A stretch of DNA of 64,000 nucleotides from Paraburkholderia sp. SOS3. Its GTDB lineage: Bacteria > Pseudomonadota > Gammaproteobacteria > Burkholderiales > Burkholderiaceae. The stretch lies in assembly GCF_001922345.1 (NCBI RefSeq), contig NZ_CP018811.1, positions 2,294,001 through 2,358,000 of the forward strand. Reading direction: 5' to 3'. The position numbers and the translations under genes were made by a program. This document shows positions 1-9,552 of the stretch, one piece after another (the first letter of the stretch is position 1; each line of letters starts with the position of its first letter). The notes under the pieces are model-generated. The model was given only the letters and a program-made list of their open reading frames with translations. It searched no databases and was not told where the DNA came from.

Positions 1-1
1 C

Positions 2-949
2 GACAGCATCGAAGCCGCGCGTCGCATCGGCATGCGTTTTCATGCAAGCCGCGGCAGCATGAGCGTCGGCAGGCGCGATGGCGGCTTGCCGCCCGACGAA
101 GTCGTCGAAGGCGAAGCGCAGATCCTCGCAGACACCCAGCGCGTGATCGAGACATATCACGACGCCGGCCGCTACGCGATGCTGCGTATCGCCGTCGCGC
201 CGTGTTCGCCGTTTTCGGTGAGCCGCGACCTGATGCGTGAATCGGCGACGCTCGCGCGTCACTACGGCGTGTCGCTGCACACGCATCTGGCCGAGAACGT
301 CAACGACGTCGCCTACAGCCGCGAGAAGTTCGGCATGACGCCGGCCCAGTACGCGCAAGAGCTCGGCTGGGTCGGTCGCGACGTGTGGCATGCGCATTGT
401 GTGCAGCTCGACGACGCCGGCATCGAACTCTTTGCGCGCACGGGCACCGGCGTCGCGCACTGCCCGTGCTCGAACATGCGGCTTGCCTCGGGCATCGCGC
501 CGGTCAAACGGATGCGGCTCGCGGGCGTGCCGGTCGGGCTCGGCGTCGATGGCTCGGCGTCGAACGACGGCGCGCAGATGGTGGCCGAAGTGCGGCAGGC
601 GCTGCTGTTGCAGCGCGTCGGTTTCGGCCCCGACGCGATGACCGCACGCGAGGCGCTCGAAATCGCGACGCTGGGCGGTGCGACGGTGTTGGGCCGCGAC
701 GACATCGGCGCGCTTGCGCCGGGCATGGCGGCCGACTTCGTGTCGTTCGATCTGCGCCAGCCGCTGTTTGCGGGCGCGCTGGCGGACCCGGTCGCGGCGC
801 TCGTGTTCTGCGCGCCGTCGCAGGTCGCGCATAGCGTGATAGGCGGCCGGCAGATCGTGAAGGACGGCGTGCTGACCACCGTCGAACTCGGACCGGTGAT
901 CGAGCGGCATAACCGCCTCGCGCAGCAACTGTACGACGCGGCGCGATAG
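2..949 (+). CDS. 8-oxoguanine deaminase-type amidohydrolase, 3' part (cut by window edge)
   Basis: The reading frame is open from base 2, so the true start lies before the window; 315 residues are visible of a family usually near 450. It belongs to the metal-dependent amidohydrolases of the AtzB/TrzN/8-oxoguanine deaminase group, cytosolic enzymes that hydrolytically deaminate purine-like rings. Visible metal and catalytic motifs are HTHLAEN (His and Glu), the following AHC histidine, and GLGVDGSASND (the Asp). The N-terminal HxH pair is missing only because of the window edge. The C-terminus has the usual composite-domain return (GMAADFVSFDLRQP). The convergent LysR gene ends 36 bp away. Substrate is inferred from family resemblance; a related hydroxyatrazine or guanine-type deaminase is the alternative. 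Confidence 0.85.
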   Translation, partial: DSIEAARRIGMRFHASRGSMSVGRRDGGLPPDEVVEGEAQILADTQRVIETYHDAGRYAMLRIAVAPCSPFSVSRDLMRESATLARHYGVSLHTHLAENVNDVAYSREKFGMTPAQYAQELGWVGRDVWHAHCVQLDDAGIELFARTGTGVAHCPCSNMRLASGIAPVKRMRLAGVPVGLGVDGSASNDGAQMVAEVRQALLLQRVGFGPDAMTAREALEIATLGGATVLGRDDIGALAPGMAADFVSFDLRQPLFAGALADPVAALVFCAPSQVAHSVIGGRQIVKDGVLTTVELGPVIERHNRLAQQLYDAAR

Positions 950-984
950 CCCGCGGCGCCCGCCGCCCCAAGCCGGACGCCGCG

Positions 985-1914
985 TTATTTATCGACGAGC
1001 GTGCGCGTCGCCTCGGCCACGAGCCCGCGCAGCCAGCGCACTTCGTCGGAGTAATGCACGCGCTCGTGCCACAGCTGGTAGTACTGCATCGGCGGGAAAT
1101 CGAGCGGCGCGGGCATCACCGTCAACGGCAGGAACTTCGCGTAGTAGTCGGCGAACAGACGCGTCGTCGTGAAGATCAGATCGGACTTGATCAGCACATA
1201 CGGCGCGAGATTGAAGTAAGGCAGCGTGACGACGACATGGCGCTTCAGCCGTTCGCGCGCGAGATGCACATCGATCGCGCCGCGCTGGCCGACCGAATAC
1301 GGCGTCGGCGCGAGGTGCGGCGCGTTCAGATACTGGTCGAGCGTGATCGAACCGCGCTTCGCGAACGGATGCGAATTGCTCATCAGGCACACGATCTGAT
1401 CGACGAACAGATTCGACAGATGCAACTGTTCGGGCGGCTCGGGCCAGTTGCCGACGACGGTGTCGAGCTTGCCGTCTTCGAGCGCGAGCTCGTAGTCGAA
1501 GGCAGGGCCGAGCGAATGAAATTCGAGCTGCGCGTTCGGCGCCGCCTGCCGGAACCGCTCGACCACGGTCGGCACGAACAGCACGTTCAGGTAGTCGGGA
1601 CAGCCGATCCGATAACAGCGGATCGACGTTGCAGGGTCGAAACTTTGCTGCTGGAACCTGATGCGCTCGATTTCGCGCAGCGCGTTCTGCGTCGGTTCGA
1701 GCAGGCGCAGCCCGTATTCGGTCGGCACCATGCCCGACTTGCCGCGCACCAGCAGCGGATCGCCCGTGATGTCGCGCAAACGGCGCAATGCCGCGCTGAT
1801 GGCCGGCTGCGACTGGTTGAGCTTGACGGCCGCACGCGTGACGCTGCGTTCCATCAGTAGCGTATGCAATACGCGCAGGAGGTACGTGTCGATCGCCTCG
1901 CGTTGCTGACTCAT
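985..1914 (-). CDS. LysR family transcriptional regulator
   Basis: A 309-residue LysR regulator of standard length. The winged helix-turn-helix spans about residues 10-70, with the typical sequence SVTRAAVKLNQSQPAISAAL followed by RRLRDITGDPLLVR. The remaining 220 residues form the periplasmic-binding-protein-like effector domain. The start ATG at 1914 is preceded by CCGGAG at good spacing. It resembles the NodD/PcpR-like branch more than the CysB branch. The upstream sequence (about 1950-1985) is unusually AT-rich and could hold its own operator. No divergent partner lies directly beside it; its target may be the deaminase locus that continues to the left. Effector unknown. Confidence 0.93.
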   Translation of the reverse strand: MSQQREAIDTYLLRVLHTLLMERSVTRAAVKLNQSQPAISAALRRLRDITGDPLLVRGKSGMVPTEYGLRLLEPTQNALREIERIRFQQQSFDPATSIRCYRIGCPDYLNVLFVPTVVERFRQAAPNAQLEFHSLGPAFDYELALEDGKLDTVVGNWPEPPEQLHLSNLFVDQIVCLMSNSHPFAKRGSITLDQYLNAPHLAPTPYSVGQRGAIDVHLARERLKRHVVVTLPYFNLAPYVLIKSDLIFTTTRLFADYYAKFLPLTVMPAPLDFPPMQYYQLWHERVHYSDEVRWLRGLVAEATRTLVDK

Positions 1915-2258
1915 GACTTCTCCGGAATATATGCCAAGGCTGATCGATGTGGTGCTGGGGTATATGATTTTTAATATAATTGATGCAGACCGTCAAGGCA
2001 GTGCTTTCCCGCAGCGCGAAAGGCGTGGCGCTCAGAGCGTTGGACGGGCGGGCGGCGCCGCGTTTTAAACGCAATCAGAAGAGTGTTTGCGCGGAAGGGC
2101 GAAGTTGGGAAACGCGGTGGGAGCGGCGGCGAGCGTGAAACGATCAAACAATTCGCGCGAATCCGCGAATTCGTCCGGCAAAAATTTGCCGAAACTGCGC
2201 CCGGGGGGCCGGACGCAGCCGTTCAGCCATGCACAGGGATGAGGGCAGCGTCGATGCG
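1915..2258. other. Intergenic stretch between LysR gene and dodecin gene
   Basis: About 340 bp without a convincing gene. The part next to the LysR start (1955-1985) is AT-rich and likely holds that gene's promoter. The rest is the 3' side of the dodecin gene. Short frames here lack ribosome binding sites and family features. Confidence 0.5.
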
Positions 2259-2468
2259 TCAGTCTTCGAGCCGCAGACCGACCTTCAGCGTGACCTGCCA
2301 GTGCGCGATCTGACCGTTGTCGATATGTCCGCGCGTCTCGGTCACCTGAAACCAGCACAGATTGCGCAAAGTTTTCGAGGCCTTGTCGATTGCGCAGCGA
2401 ATCGCGTCGTCGCTCGATTTCGGCGAAGAGCCGGTGATTTCGATGGTCTTGTAGACGTGCTCGCTCAT
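2259..2468 (-). CDS. Dodecin family flavin-binding protein
   Basis: A 69-residue dodecin. These small proteins assemble as hollow dodecamers that bind stacked flavins (or CoA) and buffer free flavin in the cytosol. The sequence has the family order: MSEHVYKTIEITGSS, a helix rich in AI, then WFQVTETRG with the flavin-stacking Trp, and a last strand QVTLKVGLRLED. The start at 2468 is fixed by an upstream GGAGG, 6 bases before the ATG, and by the normal dodecin length; the open frame continues upstream but that part is not conserved in type. A possible -10 (TATACT on the minus strand, 2496-2501) lies just upstream without a good -35. Confidence 0.9.
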   Translation of the reverse strand: MSEHVYKTIEITGSSPKSSDDAIRCAIDKASKTLRNLCWFQVTETRGHIDNGQIAHWQVTLKVGLRLED

Positions 2469-2678
2469 GATGATCCTCCGGGTTGGGTCGAAAAAAGTAT
2501 AGATAACGCGCTTCACGCGCACGCTCCGGGTTTGCACGCAGTCGACGTGCCCGGGCGCACATCGATGCGCCACGCGCGGCACGATGTGCGCCGCGCCGTC
2601 ACGTACGCCGGTGCGCGGCGCTATGATGGGCGCCGGGTAACGTTCGCAACATGATCCGATCGAAGAGGAACCGAAATA

Positions 2679-3572
2679 ATGGAAGTGGGTTTTTGCGGCC
2701 CGGGCTTGATGGGCGCCCCGATGATTCGCCATCTGCTGCGCGCGGGGCATACGGTTCACGTCTGGAACCGCACGCGCGACAAGGCGCAAGCGCTCGCGAA
2801 GGACGGCGCGCAGATCGCGTCGACGCCGGGCGTGCTGGCCGATCGAAGCGAGCTGATTTTCCTCTGCGTATCGGATGCGGCGGCCGTCGAGCAGGTCGTG
2901 TTCGATCCGCAGCACGGCATCGTGACAGCCGCGCAAAAGTCTGCCGGCGGTGCGCCGGTGCGCCGCATCGTCGACCATTCGAGCATCGCGCCGTCGGCGA
3001 CGCGCAGTTTCGCGCAACGGGCCGCCGCGGCCGGCATCGGCTGGGTCGACGCGCCGGTGTCGGGCGGTGTGGCCGGCGCGAACGCCGGCACGCTTGCCGT
3101 GATGGCGGGCGGCGCCGCGGCCGATGTCGAAGCGGCGACGCCGGCAATCCGCGCCTACGCGGCGCGCGTTACGCATATGGGCGACGCGGGCGCGGGCCAG
3201 ACCGCGAAGCTCTGCAATCAGTCGATCGTCACGGCGACGGTCGCCGCGATCGCCGAAGCGGTGAGCCTCGCGCAGCGCAGCGGCATCGACGCCGCGCGTC
3301 TGACCGAAGCGCTCGCGGGCGGCTGGGCGGACTCGGTGCTGCTGCAAACCTTCGTGCCGCGCATGACGGCGAGCGGCGACGCACCGATCGGCGCCATGCG
3401 CACGTTCCAGAAGGACGTCGATACGATCGCCGCGACCGCCTACGAAACGGGCACGCCGATGCCGGTCGCAGGCACCGTGCAGCAGGTGTTGCGGCTGGCG
3501 GCGGCGATGGGTCTTGCCGATGCCGATTTCTCCGCTTTCGTCGACGTGCTGCAACCGGGCAAGCGCCGTTGA
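2679..3572 (+). CDS. NAD(P)-dependent beta-hydroxyacid dehydrogenase (3-hydroxyisobutyrate / tartronate semialdehyde reductase type)
   Basis: A 297-residue member of the 3-hydroxyisobutyrate dehydrogenase family, normal length. The Rossmann domain opens with GFCGPGLMGAPM (residues 4-15), the dinucleotide and substrate motif of this family. DAPVSGG (124-130) is the substrate-binding segment, and GQTAKLCNQ holds the catalytic lysine (about K177). The C-terminal helical domain is complete. It is oriented away from the dodecin gene and stands alone. The reaction is oxidation or reduction of a small beta-hydroxyacid; the exact substrate (2-hydroxy-3-oxopropionate, 3-hydroxyisobutyrate, succinic semialdehyde) cannot be read from sequence. 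Confidence 0.9.
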   Translation: MEVGFCGPGLMGAPMIRHLLRAGHTVHVWNRTRDKAQALAKDGAQIASTPGVLADRSELIFLCVSDAAAVEQVVFDPQHGIVTAAQKSAGGAPVRRIVDHSSIAPSATRSFAQRAAAAGIGWVDAPVSGGVAGANAGTLAVMAGGAAADVEAATPAIRAYAARVTHMGDAGAGQTAKLCNQSIVTATVAAIAEAVSLAQRSGIDAARLTEALAGGWADSVLLQTFVPRMTASGDAPIGAMRTFQKDVDTIAATAYETGTPMPVAGTVQQVLRLAAAMGLADADFSAFVDVLQPGKRR

Positions 3573-3675
3573 AAACGGCGTGAAAGTGTCTCAGCATGGG
3601 CTTGACCGCGCGCACGAACGCGCGCGTTTGCGGTTCCCGGAGCAGGTGTCGGGCGGCCCGAGGGACGCGATATGC

Positions 3676-3684
3676 TGCTAAAAT
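3676..3684 (+). promoter_or_regulatory. Extended -10 promoter element upstream of the ABC-F gene
   Basis: TGCTAAAAT combines the extended TGn motif (3676-3678) with a -10 hexamer TAAAAT (3679-3684), 52 bp before the GTG start. No good -35 is present, which fits extended -10 promoters. Confidence 0.45.
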
Positions 3685-3735
3685 GTTCGGTTTTTCAGCG
3701 ATCCAGGTCGGATCACTATCTCAAAGGTACGCGCC

Positions 3736-5328
3736 GTGCTGTCTACTGCCAATATCACGATGCAATTCGGGCCGAAGCCTCTCTTCGAAAACATCTCGGT
3801 CAAGTTCGGGGAAGGGAACCGCTACGGGCTGATCGGGGCGAACGGCTGCGGCAAGTCGACGTTCATGAAAATTCTCGGCGGCGACCTCGAGCCCACGTCG
3901 GGCAACGTCATGCTGGAACCGAACATCCGTCTCGGCAAGCTGCGCCAGGACCAGTTCGCCTATGAAGACGTGCGCGTGCTCGACGTCGTGATGATGGGCC
4001 ACACCGAAATGTGGGCCGCGATGACCGAGCGCGACGCGATCTATGCGAACCCCGAAGCGACCGACGACGACTACATGCACGCCGCCGAACTCGAAGCGAA
4101 GTTCGCCGAATACGACGGCTATACGGCCGAGGCGCGTGCGGGCGAATTGCTGCTCGGCATCGGCATCGCGCTCGATCTGCATAGCGGCACGATGAGCAAT
4201 GTCGCGCCGGGCTGGAAACTGCGCGTGCTGCTCGCGCAGGCGCTGTTCTCGAAGCCGGACGTGCTGCTGCTCGACGAGCCGACCAACAACCTCGATATCA
4301 ACTCGATTCGCTGGCTCGAAGACGTGTTGAACGAGTACAACTCGACGATGATCATCATCTCGCACGATCGTCACTTCCTGAACCAGGTCTGCACGCATAT
4401 GGCGGACATGGACTACGGCACGCTGAAGGTCTACCCGGGCAACTACGACGACTACATGCTCGCGAGCACGCAGGCGCGCGAGCGTCAGCAGGCCGCGAAC
4501 GCGAAGGCGAAGGAGCGCATTGCCGACTTGCAGGACTTCGTGCGGCGCTTCTCGGCGAACAAGTCGAAGGCGCGCCAGGCGACGAGCCGCCTCAAGCAGA
4601 TCGACAAGATCAAGATCGAGGAATTCAAGCCGTCGTCGCGGCAGAATCCGTTTATCCGCTTCGAGTACGAGAAGAAACTGCACAACATCGCCGTGGTCGG
4701 CGAGGAGATGACGAAGAAGTATGACCGCACGATCTTCAGCAATTTCAGCATCAGCGTGCAGCCGGGCGAGCGCATTGCGATCATCGGCGAGAACGGCGCC
4801 GGCAAGACCACGCTGCTGCGTTCGCTGCTCGGCAGTCTGCCGCTCGAACACGGCTCGGTGAAGTGGGCGGAAAACGCGAACATCGGCTATATGCCGCAAG
4901 ATACCTACGAAGAATTTCCGAACGACGTCACGCTGATGGACTGGATCGACCAGTACCGCAAGGAAGGCGACGACGAACAGTCGGTACGCGGCACGCTCGG
5001 CCGCCTGCTGTTCAACGCGGACGATATCCGCAAGTCGGTCAAGGTGCTGTCGGGCGGCGAGAAGGGTCGCATGATCTGGGGCAAGCTGATGCTTGGCCGC
5101 CACAATGTGCTGCTGATGGACGAGCCGACGAACCATATGGACATGGAGTCGATCGAGTCGCTGCAGATCGCGCTCGACAAGTACGACGGCACGCTGATCT
5201 TCGTGTCGCACGACCGCGAATTCGTGAGCGGGCTCGCGAACCGCATCATCGAAGTGAAAACCGACGGCACGTTGAACGACTTCGGCGGCAACTACGAGGA
5301 TTTTCTCGCGGGGCAGGGCGTGCAATAA
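3736..5328 (+). CDS. ybiT: ABC-F family ATPase, YbiT type
   Basis: A 530-residue soluble protein with two ABC ATPase domains and no membrane segment, the same length as E. coli YbiT. ABC-F proteins act on the ribosome, usually at the E site, as translation factors rather than transporters. Walker A motifs are GANGCGKST (residues 34-42) and GENGAGKTT in the second domain. Both Walker B/D-loop motifs read [11 protein letters not shown] and [11 protein letters not shown]. The second signature is LSGGEKGRM. The first signature position is the atypical VAPGWKLRV, which is characteristic of YbiT rather than of damage. The charged linker (about 240-310) lies between the domains. Start is GTG at 3736; an extended -10 and a downstream terminator make it a single-gene unit. 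Confidence 0.93.
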   Translation: MLSTANITMQFGPKPLFENISVKFGEGNRYGLIGANGCGKSTFMKILGGDLEPTSGNVMLEPNIRLGKLRQDQFAYEDVRVLDVVMMGHTEMWAAMTERDAIYANPEATDDDYMHAAELEAKFAEYDGYTAEARAGELLLGIGIALDLHSGTMSNVAPGWKLRVLLAQALFSKPDVLLLDEPTNNLDINSIRWLEDVLNEYNSTMIIISHDRHFLNQVCTHMADMDYGTLKVYPGNYDDYMLASTQARERQQAANAKAKERIADLQDFVRRFSANKSKARQATSRLKQIDKIKIEEFKPSSRQNPFIRFEYEKKLHNIAVVGEEMTKKYDRTIFSNFSISVQPGERIAIIGENGAGKTTLLRSLLGSLPLEHGSVKWAENANIGYMPQDTYEEFPNDVTLMDWIDQYRKEGDDEQSVRGTLGRLLFNADDIRKSVKVLSGGEKGRMIWGKLMLGRHNVLLMDEPTNHMDMESIESLQIALDKYDGTLIFVSHDREFVSGLANRIIEVKTDGTLNDFGGNYEDFLAGQGVQ

Positions 5329-5372
5329 CGGTTCATCGGCACCGCTACGGGCACGATTGGGCGCCCGTAGCG

Positions 5373-5420
5373 TTTGCAGCACGTTTGCAGCGCGATTTGC
5401 AGCGCGATTTGCAGCACGCG
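5373..5420. repeat. Short tandem repeat, about 12-bp units
   Basis: Four consecutive copies of a unit close to TTTGCAGCGCGA (first and last copies read TTTGCAGCACG) lie between the ABC-F stop codon and its terminator. The two central copies are identical. It looks like slippage-generated repeat in untranslated sequence. Confidence 0.8.
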
Positions 5421-5444
5421 TTCCATCTCAGGCCGTACACAATG

Positions 5445-5476
5445 GGCCCGCTTATCGTAAAGCGGGCCTTTGTTTT
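5445..5476 (+). terminator. Rho-independent terminator of the ABC-F gene
   Basis: A perfect 9-bp GC-rich stem, GGCCCGCTT pairing with AAGCGGGCC, 6-nt loop, followed by TTTGTTTT. It lies 117 bp after the stop codon. Confidence 0.85.
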
Positions 5477-5574
5477 GCTCGCTCTCGCGTGAATGCGGGG
5501 CGCGGAGTCGATGCGCCGCGCGAGTAAAATGTTCTGACTCCACGCGCCGCATCCGAGACAAGGAACGCACCGAC

Positions 5575-7011
5575 ATGAAGACCTACGATCAGTTCTACAT
5601 CGACGGCAAATGGCTGAGCCCGTGCGGCACCGGCACGATCGACGTGATCGACTCCGGCACTGAAGCGGTGATGGGCCGCATTCCCGAAGGCATCGAAGCG
5701 GACGCGGAAGCCGCGATTGCCGCGGCGCGCGCCGCCTTCGACGCCTGGGCCGCGACGTTGCCGCAACAGCGCGGCGCGTACCTGCAAAAAATCGCCGACA
5801 ACCTCAAGGCCCGCACCGACGAACTCGCGCAATTGATCTGCGGCGAAGTCGGCATGCCGATCAAGCTGTCGCGCGCGATTCAGGTCGGCGGCGCCGTACA
5901 GAACTGGTACGCGTACGCCAAGCTCGCGGGCGAATTCGCGTTTGAAGAGAAGGTCGGCCATTCGCTCGTCGTGCGCGAACCGGTCGGCGTCGTCGCGGCG
6001 ATCACGCCGTGGAACTATCCGCTGAACCAGATCACGCTGAAGGTTGCGGCGGCGCTCGCGGCCGGCTGCACGGTCGTGCTGAAGCCGTCGGAGATCGCGC
6101 CGCTCAATGCGTTCGTGCTCGCCGAGGCGATTCATGAAGCGGGCTTGCCGGCCGGCGTTTTCAACCTTGTCTGCGGCTATGGGCCGGTGGTCGGCGAAGT
6201 GCTCGCGTCGCATCCGTCGGTCGATATGGTGTCGTTCACGGGCTCGACGCGCGCGGGCAAGCGCGTGTCCGAGCTTGCCGCGGCGACCGTCAAGCGCGTC
6301 GCGCTCGAACTGGGCGGCAAATCCGCCTCGGTGATTCTCGACGACGCGGACCTGCCGGCCGCCGTGAAGGCGACCGTCGGCGCATGCTTTCTGAACTCGG
6401 GGCAGACCTGCTCCGCGCATACGCGCATGCTCGTGCCCGAAAGCCGCTACGACGAAGTGCGCGCGCTCGCGAAAAGCGCGGCCGAAAGCTACGTACCCGG
6501 CGACCCGCGCCACGACAGAACGCGCCTCGGTCCGCTCGCATCGGCCGCGCAGCAACAACGCGTGCAGCAGTACATCGCGCGCGGCATCGAAGAGGGCGCG
6601 GACCTCGTGACCGGCGGTCCCGGCATGCCGGACGGCATACAGCAAGGCTTCTTCGCGAAACCGACCGTGTTCGGCCGCGTGCATCCGAAGGCGACGATCG
6701 CGCAGGAGGAAATCTTCGGCCCCGTGCTGACGATTCTCACATTCAAGGACGAAGACGAAGCCGTCCGCATCGCGAACGATTCGGTCTATGGTCTCGCCGG
6801 CGCCGTATGGGCGGGCAGCGACGAACGCGCGCTCGGCATCGCGCGCCGGATGCGCACGGGGCAGGTCAATATCAACGGCGGCGCGTGGAATGCGGCCGCG
6901 CCGTTCGGCGGCTACAAGCAGTCGGGCTATGGCCGTGAGAACGGCACGTATGGCCTCGACGAATATCTCGAGTACAAGGCGATGCAATTCGCCGTCAACA
7001 AGACGACGTAA
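5575..7011 (+). CDS. NAD(P)+-dependent aldehyde dehydrogenase
   Basis: A 478-residue aldehyde dehydrogenase, oxidising an aldehyde to the acid in the cytosol. Motifs in order: TPWNYPLNQ (cofactor and substrate entry), FTGSTRAGK (nucleotide binding), LELGGKS with the general-base Glu, and [11 protein letters not shown] with the catalytic Cys at about residue 283, then the C-terminal PFGGYKQSG motif. The ATG at 5575 is preferred because it begins the conserved [13 protein letters not shown]-terminus and follows an AAGGAA site; an earlier in-frame ATG at 5470 would add unconserved residues and start inside the previous terminator. A -10-like TAAAAT (5525-5530) lies just upstream. Substrate not predictable. 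Confidence 0.92.
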   Translation: MKTYDQFYIDGKWLSPCGTGTIDVIDSGTEAVMGRIPEGIEADAEAAIAAARAAFDAWAATLPQQRGAYLQKIADNLKARTDELAQLICGEVGMPIKLSRAIQVGGAVQNWYAYAKLAGEFAFEEKVGHSLVVREPVGVVAAITPWNYPLNQITLKVAAALAAGCTVVLKPSEIAPLNAFVLAEAIHEAGLPAGVFNLVCGYGPVVGEVLASHPSVDMVSFTGSTRAGKRVSELAAATVKRVALELGGKSASVILDDADLPAAVKATVGACFLNSGQTCSAHTRMLVPESRYDEVRALAKSAAESYVPGDPRHDRTRLGPLASAAQQQRVQQYIARGIEEGADLVTGGPGMPDGIQQGFFAKPTVFGRVHPKATIAQEEIFGPVLTILTFKDEDEAVRIANDSVYGLAGAVWAGSDERALGIARRMRTGQVNINGGAWNAAAPFGGYKQSGYGRENGTYGLDEYLEYKAMQFAVNKTT

Positions 7012-7072
7012 CGCGCCGCACACGCGTTCGATGCGGCGTTCAGCCGCATCTGCGCGCGCGTGTTTGTCACAC

Positions 7073-7086
7073 TTGACAAAGGTCAA
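7073..7086. promoter_or_regulatory. FNR/Anr-like binding box upstream of ompW
   Basis: Perfect inverted repeat TTGAC-N4-GTCAA, close to the FNR-family consensus TTGAT-N4-ATCAA, 71 bp before the OmpW start codon. ompW is known to respond to FNR and oxygen in enterobacteria, so the placement fits activation under low oxygen. Assignment to FNR rather than another Crp-family regulator is inference. Confidence 0.6.
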
Positions 7087-7157
7087 TAGCGCAAACGCCG
7101 CAGCGCCCGACAATCGCTTCGAACACCAACGAATCGAAACGATAGCGGGGCAAGGCA

Positions 7158-7847
7158 ATGAAGAAGAACAGAACCGGAATGGCGCTCGCAATGGCGGGTG
7201 CCACGCTGATAAGCGCGTTCGCGACCACCGCGGCACACGCCGACGACACAGCCAGCGGCGCAGCGTCGGCCGCGAGCACGGTGCAAAGCCCCGTCGAGGG
7301 CGGCATTCATGCGCGCGATGTGCTGGTCCGTTTGCGCGGTATCAGCATCATGCCGCAGGTCGGCACGAGCAGTACGTTGTCCACGCTCAACGTGAACGTC
7401 AACAACGCGATCGTGCCGGAGCTCGACTTCACGTACATGATTCGCGACAACATCGGCGTCGAGCTGATCCTCGCGACATCGCGCCATCAGGTGACGTCGA
7501 ACCTGGGCGCGCTCGGCGGCGTGAACGTGCTGCCGCCGACGCTGCTGCTGCAGTATCACTTCAACCACCAGGGAAAGATTCGCCCATACGTCGGCGCGGG
7601 CCTCAACTACACGTATTTCTATAACGACGGCCTCAAGGCGGGCGGCCAGTCGATTGCCGTGAGCCACAGCAGTTTCGGCCCGGCGCTGCAGGCCGGCGTC
7701 GACGTGCAGATCACGAAGACGCTGTTCGTCAACGCGGACATCAAGAAGATCTGGATGAGGACCGATGCGACGCTAGGCGGGGCATCGATCGGCACGCTGC
7801 GTATCGATCCGCTCGTGGTCGGTCTCGGCGTCGGGATGAAATTCTGA
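7158..7847 (+). CDS. ompW: OmpW family outer membrane protein
   Basis: A 229-residue precursor of an eight-stranded beta-barrel porin-like protein. It has an N-terminal signal peptide (KKKNRTG followed by a hydrophobic stretch, cleavage near AHADD at about residue 27). The OmpW pattern follows: VRLRGISIMPQ, PELDFTYMIRDNIGVELIL, TLLLQYHFN, PYVGAGLNYTYFY and the C-terminal strand ending in Phe (GLGVGMKF), needed for barrel insertion. It is monocistronic. The FNR-like box 71 bp upstream suggests control by oxygen. OmpW proteins are linked to passage of small hydrophobic compounds and to stress adaptation. Confidence 0.93.
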   Translation: MKKNRTGMALAMAGATLISAFATTAAHADDTASGAASAASTVQSPVEGGIHARDVLVRLRGISIMPQVGTSSTLSTLNVNVNNAIVPELDFTYMIRDNIGVELILATSRHQVTSNLGALGGVNVLPPTLLLQYHFNHQGKIRPYVGAGLNYTYFYNDGLKAGGQSIAVSHSSFGPALQAGVDVQITKTLFVNADIKKIWMRTDATLGGASIGTLRIDPLVVGLGVGMKF

Positions 7848-7893
7848 CGGGCACACCGCTCGCCGCGCGGATCGGCGCCGCGCGAGGCGCGGC

Positions 7894-8097
7894 TCAAATC
7901 TTGTCGTACTTGAAGCGCATGGCGGTGCCGTCGCGTTCGATCCGCTCCCATACCGAGCGCTTCTCGTCGTCGGTCATAAAGACCCAGTTCGCGACCTCGG
8001 TCGCCGTGCGGCCGCAGCCTTTGCACACTTCGTCGAAGAGCGTGGAGCAGACGCCGATACACGGGCTGTCGGGAAGGTCGTGAAGATTCGAAGCCAT
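7894..8097 (-). CDS. DUF1289 small cysteine-motif protein
   Basis: A 67-residue protein with the DUF1289 signature SPCIGVC, then CKGCGRT, then W near the middle (VANWVFMTDDEKRSVWERI). The four conserved cysteines suggest metal or Fe-S binding, but function is not established for the family. It is followed at a distance by mntH on the same strand's upstream side (mntH stop at 8251 precedes this start by about 150 bp), so co-transcription from mntH is possible. No membrane segment or signal. Confidence 0.88.
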   Translation of the reverse strand: MASNLHDLPDSPCIGVCSTLFDEVCKGCGRTATEVANWVFMTDDEKRSVWERIERDGTAMRFKYDKI

Positions 8098-8250
8098 CGG
8101 GAACGAGGTGAAAAGCGCGGGCGGTCCGATATGGTAAACGAAAAGCCGAGGCGCCCATTCTCGCCACCGATCGGCTGCCAGATGGCGCGAATGCGCGGTT
8201 AACCATCGAGCAGCGCGTCACCCGAAGGGGCGTTCAAGCGAACCGAACGC

Positions 8251-9552
8251 TCAACGTCCGGCCACGACCTGCCACACGAGCGCGGCATTGAGCGCGACGA
8301 TGGCCGCGGCGGCCAGCCATGCCAACACGAGCGGCACGCGCCTGACACGCCAGCCGCGCATGATCCGCGAGTCCGAGGCGAATCGCACGAGCGGCACGAC
8401 CGCGAGCGGCAACTGCAGGCTCAGCACCACCTGGCTTGCAACAAGCAGCTGGTTCGACCCATGCGGGCCGAACAGCACGACCGCGACCAGCGCGGGGCCG
8501 AGCGCGAGCCCGCGCGTGAGCAGTGCGCGCTGCCAGCGCGGCAGCGTGAGACGCATGAAGCCTTCCATCACGGCCTGTCCGGCGAGCGTGCCCGTCACCG
8601 TCGCATTCATGCCGCATGCAAGCAGCGCCGCCGCGAACAGAATCGCGGCCCAATGCGACCCGACGAGCGGCGCGATCAGCGCCTGCGCATCGGCGAGGTC
8701 GGACACGTTGCGATGGCCGTGTGCGTGAAAGACGGCGGCCGAGACGATCAATAGTGCTGCGTTGATCAGAAACGCCACCGATAGCGCGCCGAACGTGCCG
8801 ACATTGGCGCGCTTGAGCACCTGGGCGATCGCGGCGTCGTCGCCGTCGGGCACGGACGCCTTGACGAGCGCCGAATGCAGATAGAGGTTGTGCGGCATCA
8901 CGGTTGCGCCGAGTATGCCGGCCGCGAGCCACAGCATGCCGGCGTCGCGCATGATGCGCGGGTCGGGCACGGTGCCCGCGAGCGCCGCGTGCCAGTCCGG
9001 CTGGGCGAGCGCGAGTTCGACCACGAAGCACATCCCGACGAACAGGATCAGCACGACGACGAACGCCTCGAGCGTGCGCTGGCCGTGCCGCTGCAGCGCG
9101 AGCATCGCGAACGTGCTGACCGCCGACAGCAGCACGCCGACGGTCAGCGAGACGCCGAGCAGCATCTGCAATGCGACCGCACTGCCGACCACTTCCGCGA
9201 CGTCGCACGCGATGATCGCGATTTCGCTTGCGATCCACAGCGCGAACGCGGTGCGGCGGCTGTAGCGCTCGCGGCACAGCCGTGCAAGATCGCGTCCGGT
9301 GACGACGCCCACGCGCGCGGAGACCCACTGCAGCAGCATCGCGGTCAGGCTCGACAGCAGCACGACGCCGAGCAGCTGATAGCCGTAGCTCGCGCCGCCG
9401 GACAGCGCGGTGGCCCAATTGCCGGGATCCATATAGCCGACCGCGACGAGCGCGCCCGCGCCGATGAACGACAGCCGGCGCGCGGGCCGCGGCGGCATGC
9501 CGTCGGACGGGCGGCGGCGCGTCGGATGCAGCGCGAACGGATTCGTGTTCAT
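8251..9552 (-). CDS. mntH: Nramp family divalent metal (Mn2+/Fe2+) transporter MntH
   Basis: A 433-residue inner-membrane transporter of the Nramp family, importing Mn2+ (and Fe2+) with protons. About eleven hydrophobic segments are visible. The metal-binding motif DPGN occurs in GYMDPGNWATALSGG (first membrane helix) and the second half-site MPHN in TVMPHNLYLHS (helix 6). Start at 9552 is chosen because AGAGGG lies 6 bases upstream; an ATG six codons earlier (9570) has no clear ribosome binding site. The upstream region (9620-9650) is AT-rich and could hold a metal-responsive operator, but I cannot match it to a specific MntR, Fur or Mur consensus. Confidence 0.92.
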   Translation of the reverse strand: MNTNPFALHPTRRRPSDGMPPRPARRLSFIGAGALVAVGYMDPGNWATALSGGASYGYQLLGVVLLSSLTAMLLQWVSARVGVVTGRDLARLCRERYSRRTAFALWIASEIAIIACDVAEVVGSAVALQMLLGVSLTVGVLLSAVSTFAMLALQRHGQRTLEAFVVVLILFVGMCFVVELALAQPDWHAALAGTVPDPRIMRDAGMLWLAAGILGATVMPHNLYLHSALVKASVPDGDDAAIAQVLKRANVGTFGALSVAFLINAALLIVSAAVFHAHGHRNVSDLADAQALIAPLVGSHWAAILFAAALLACGMNATVTGTLAGQAVMEGFMRLTLPRWQRALLTRGLALGPALVAVVLFGPHGSNQLLVASQVVLSLQLPLAVVPLVRFASDSRIMRGWRVRRVPLVLAWLAAAAIVALNAALVWQVVAGR

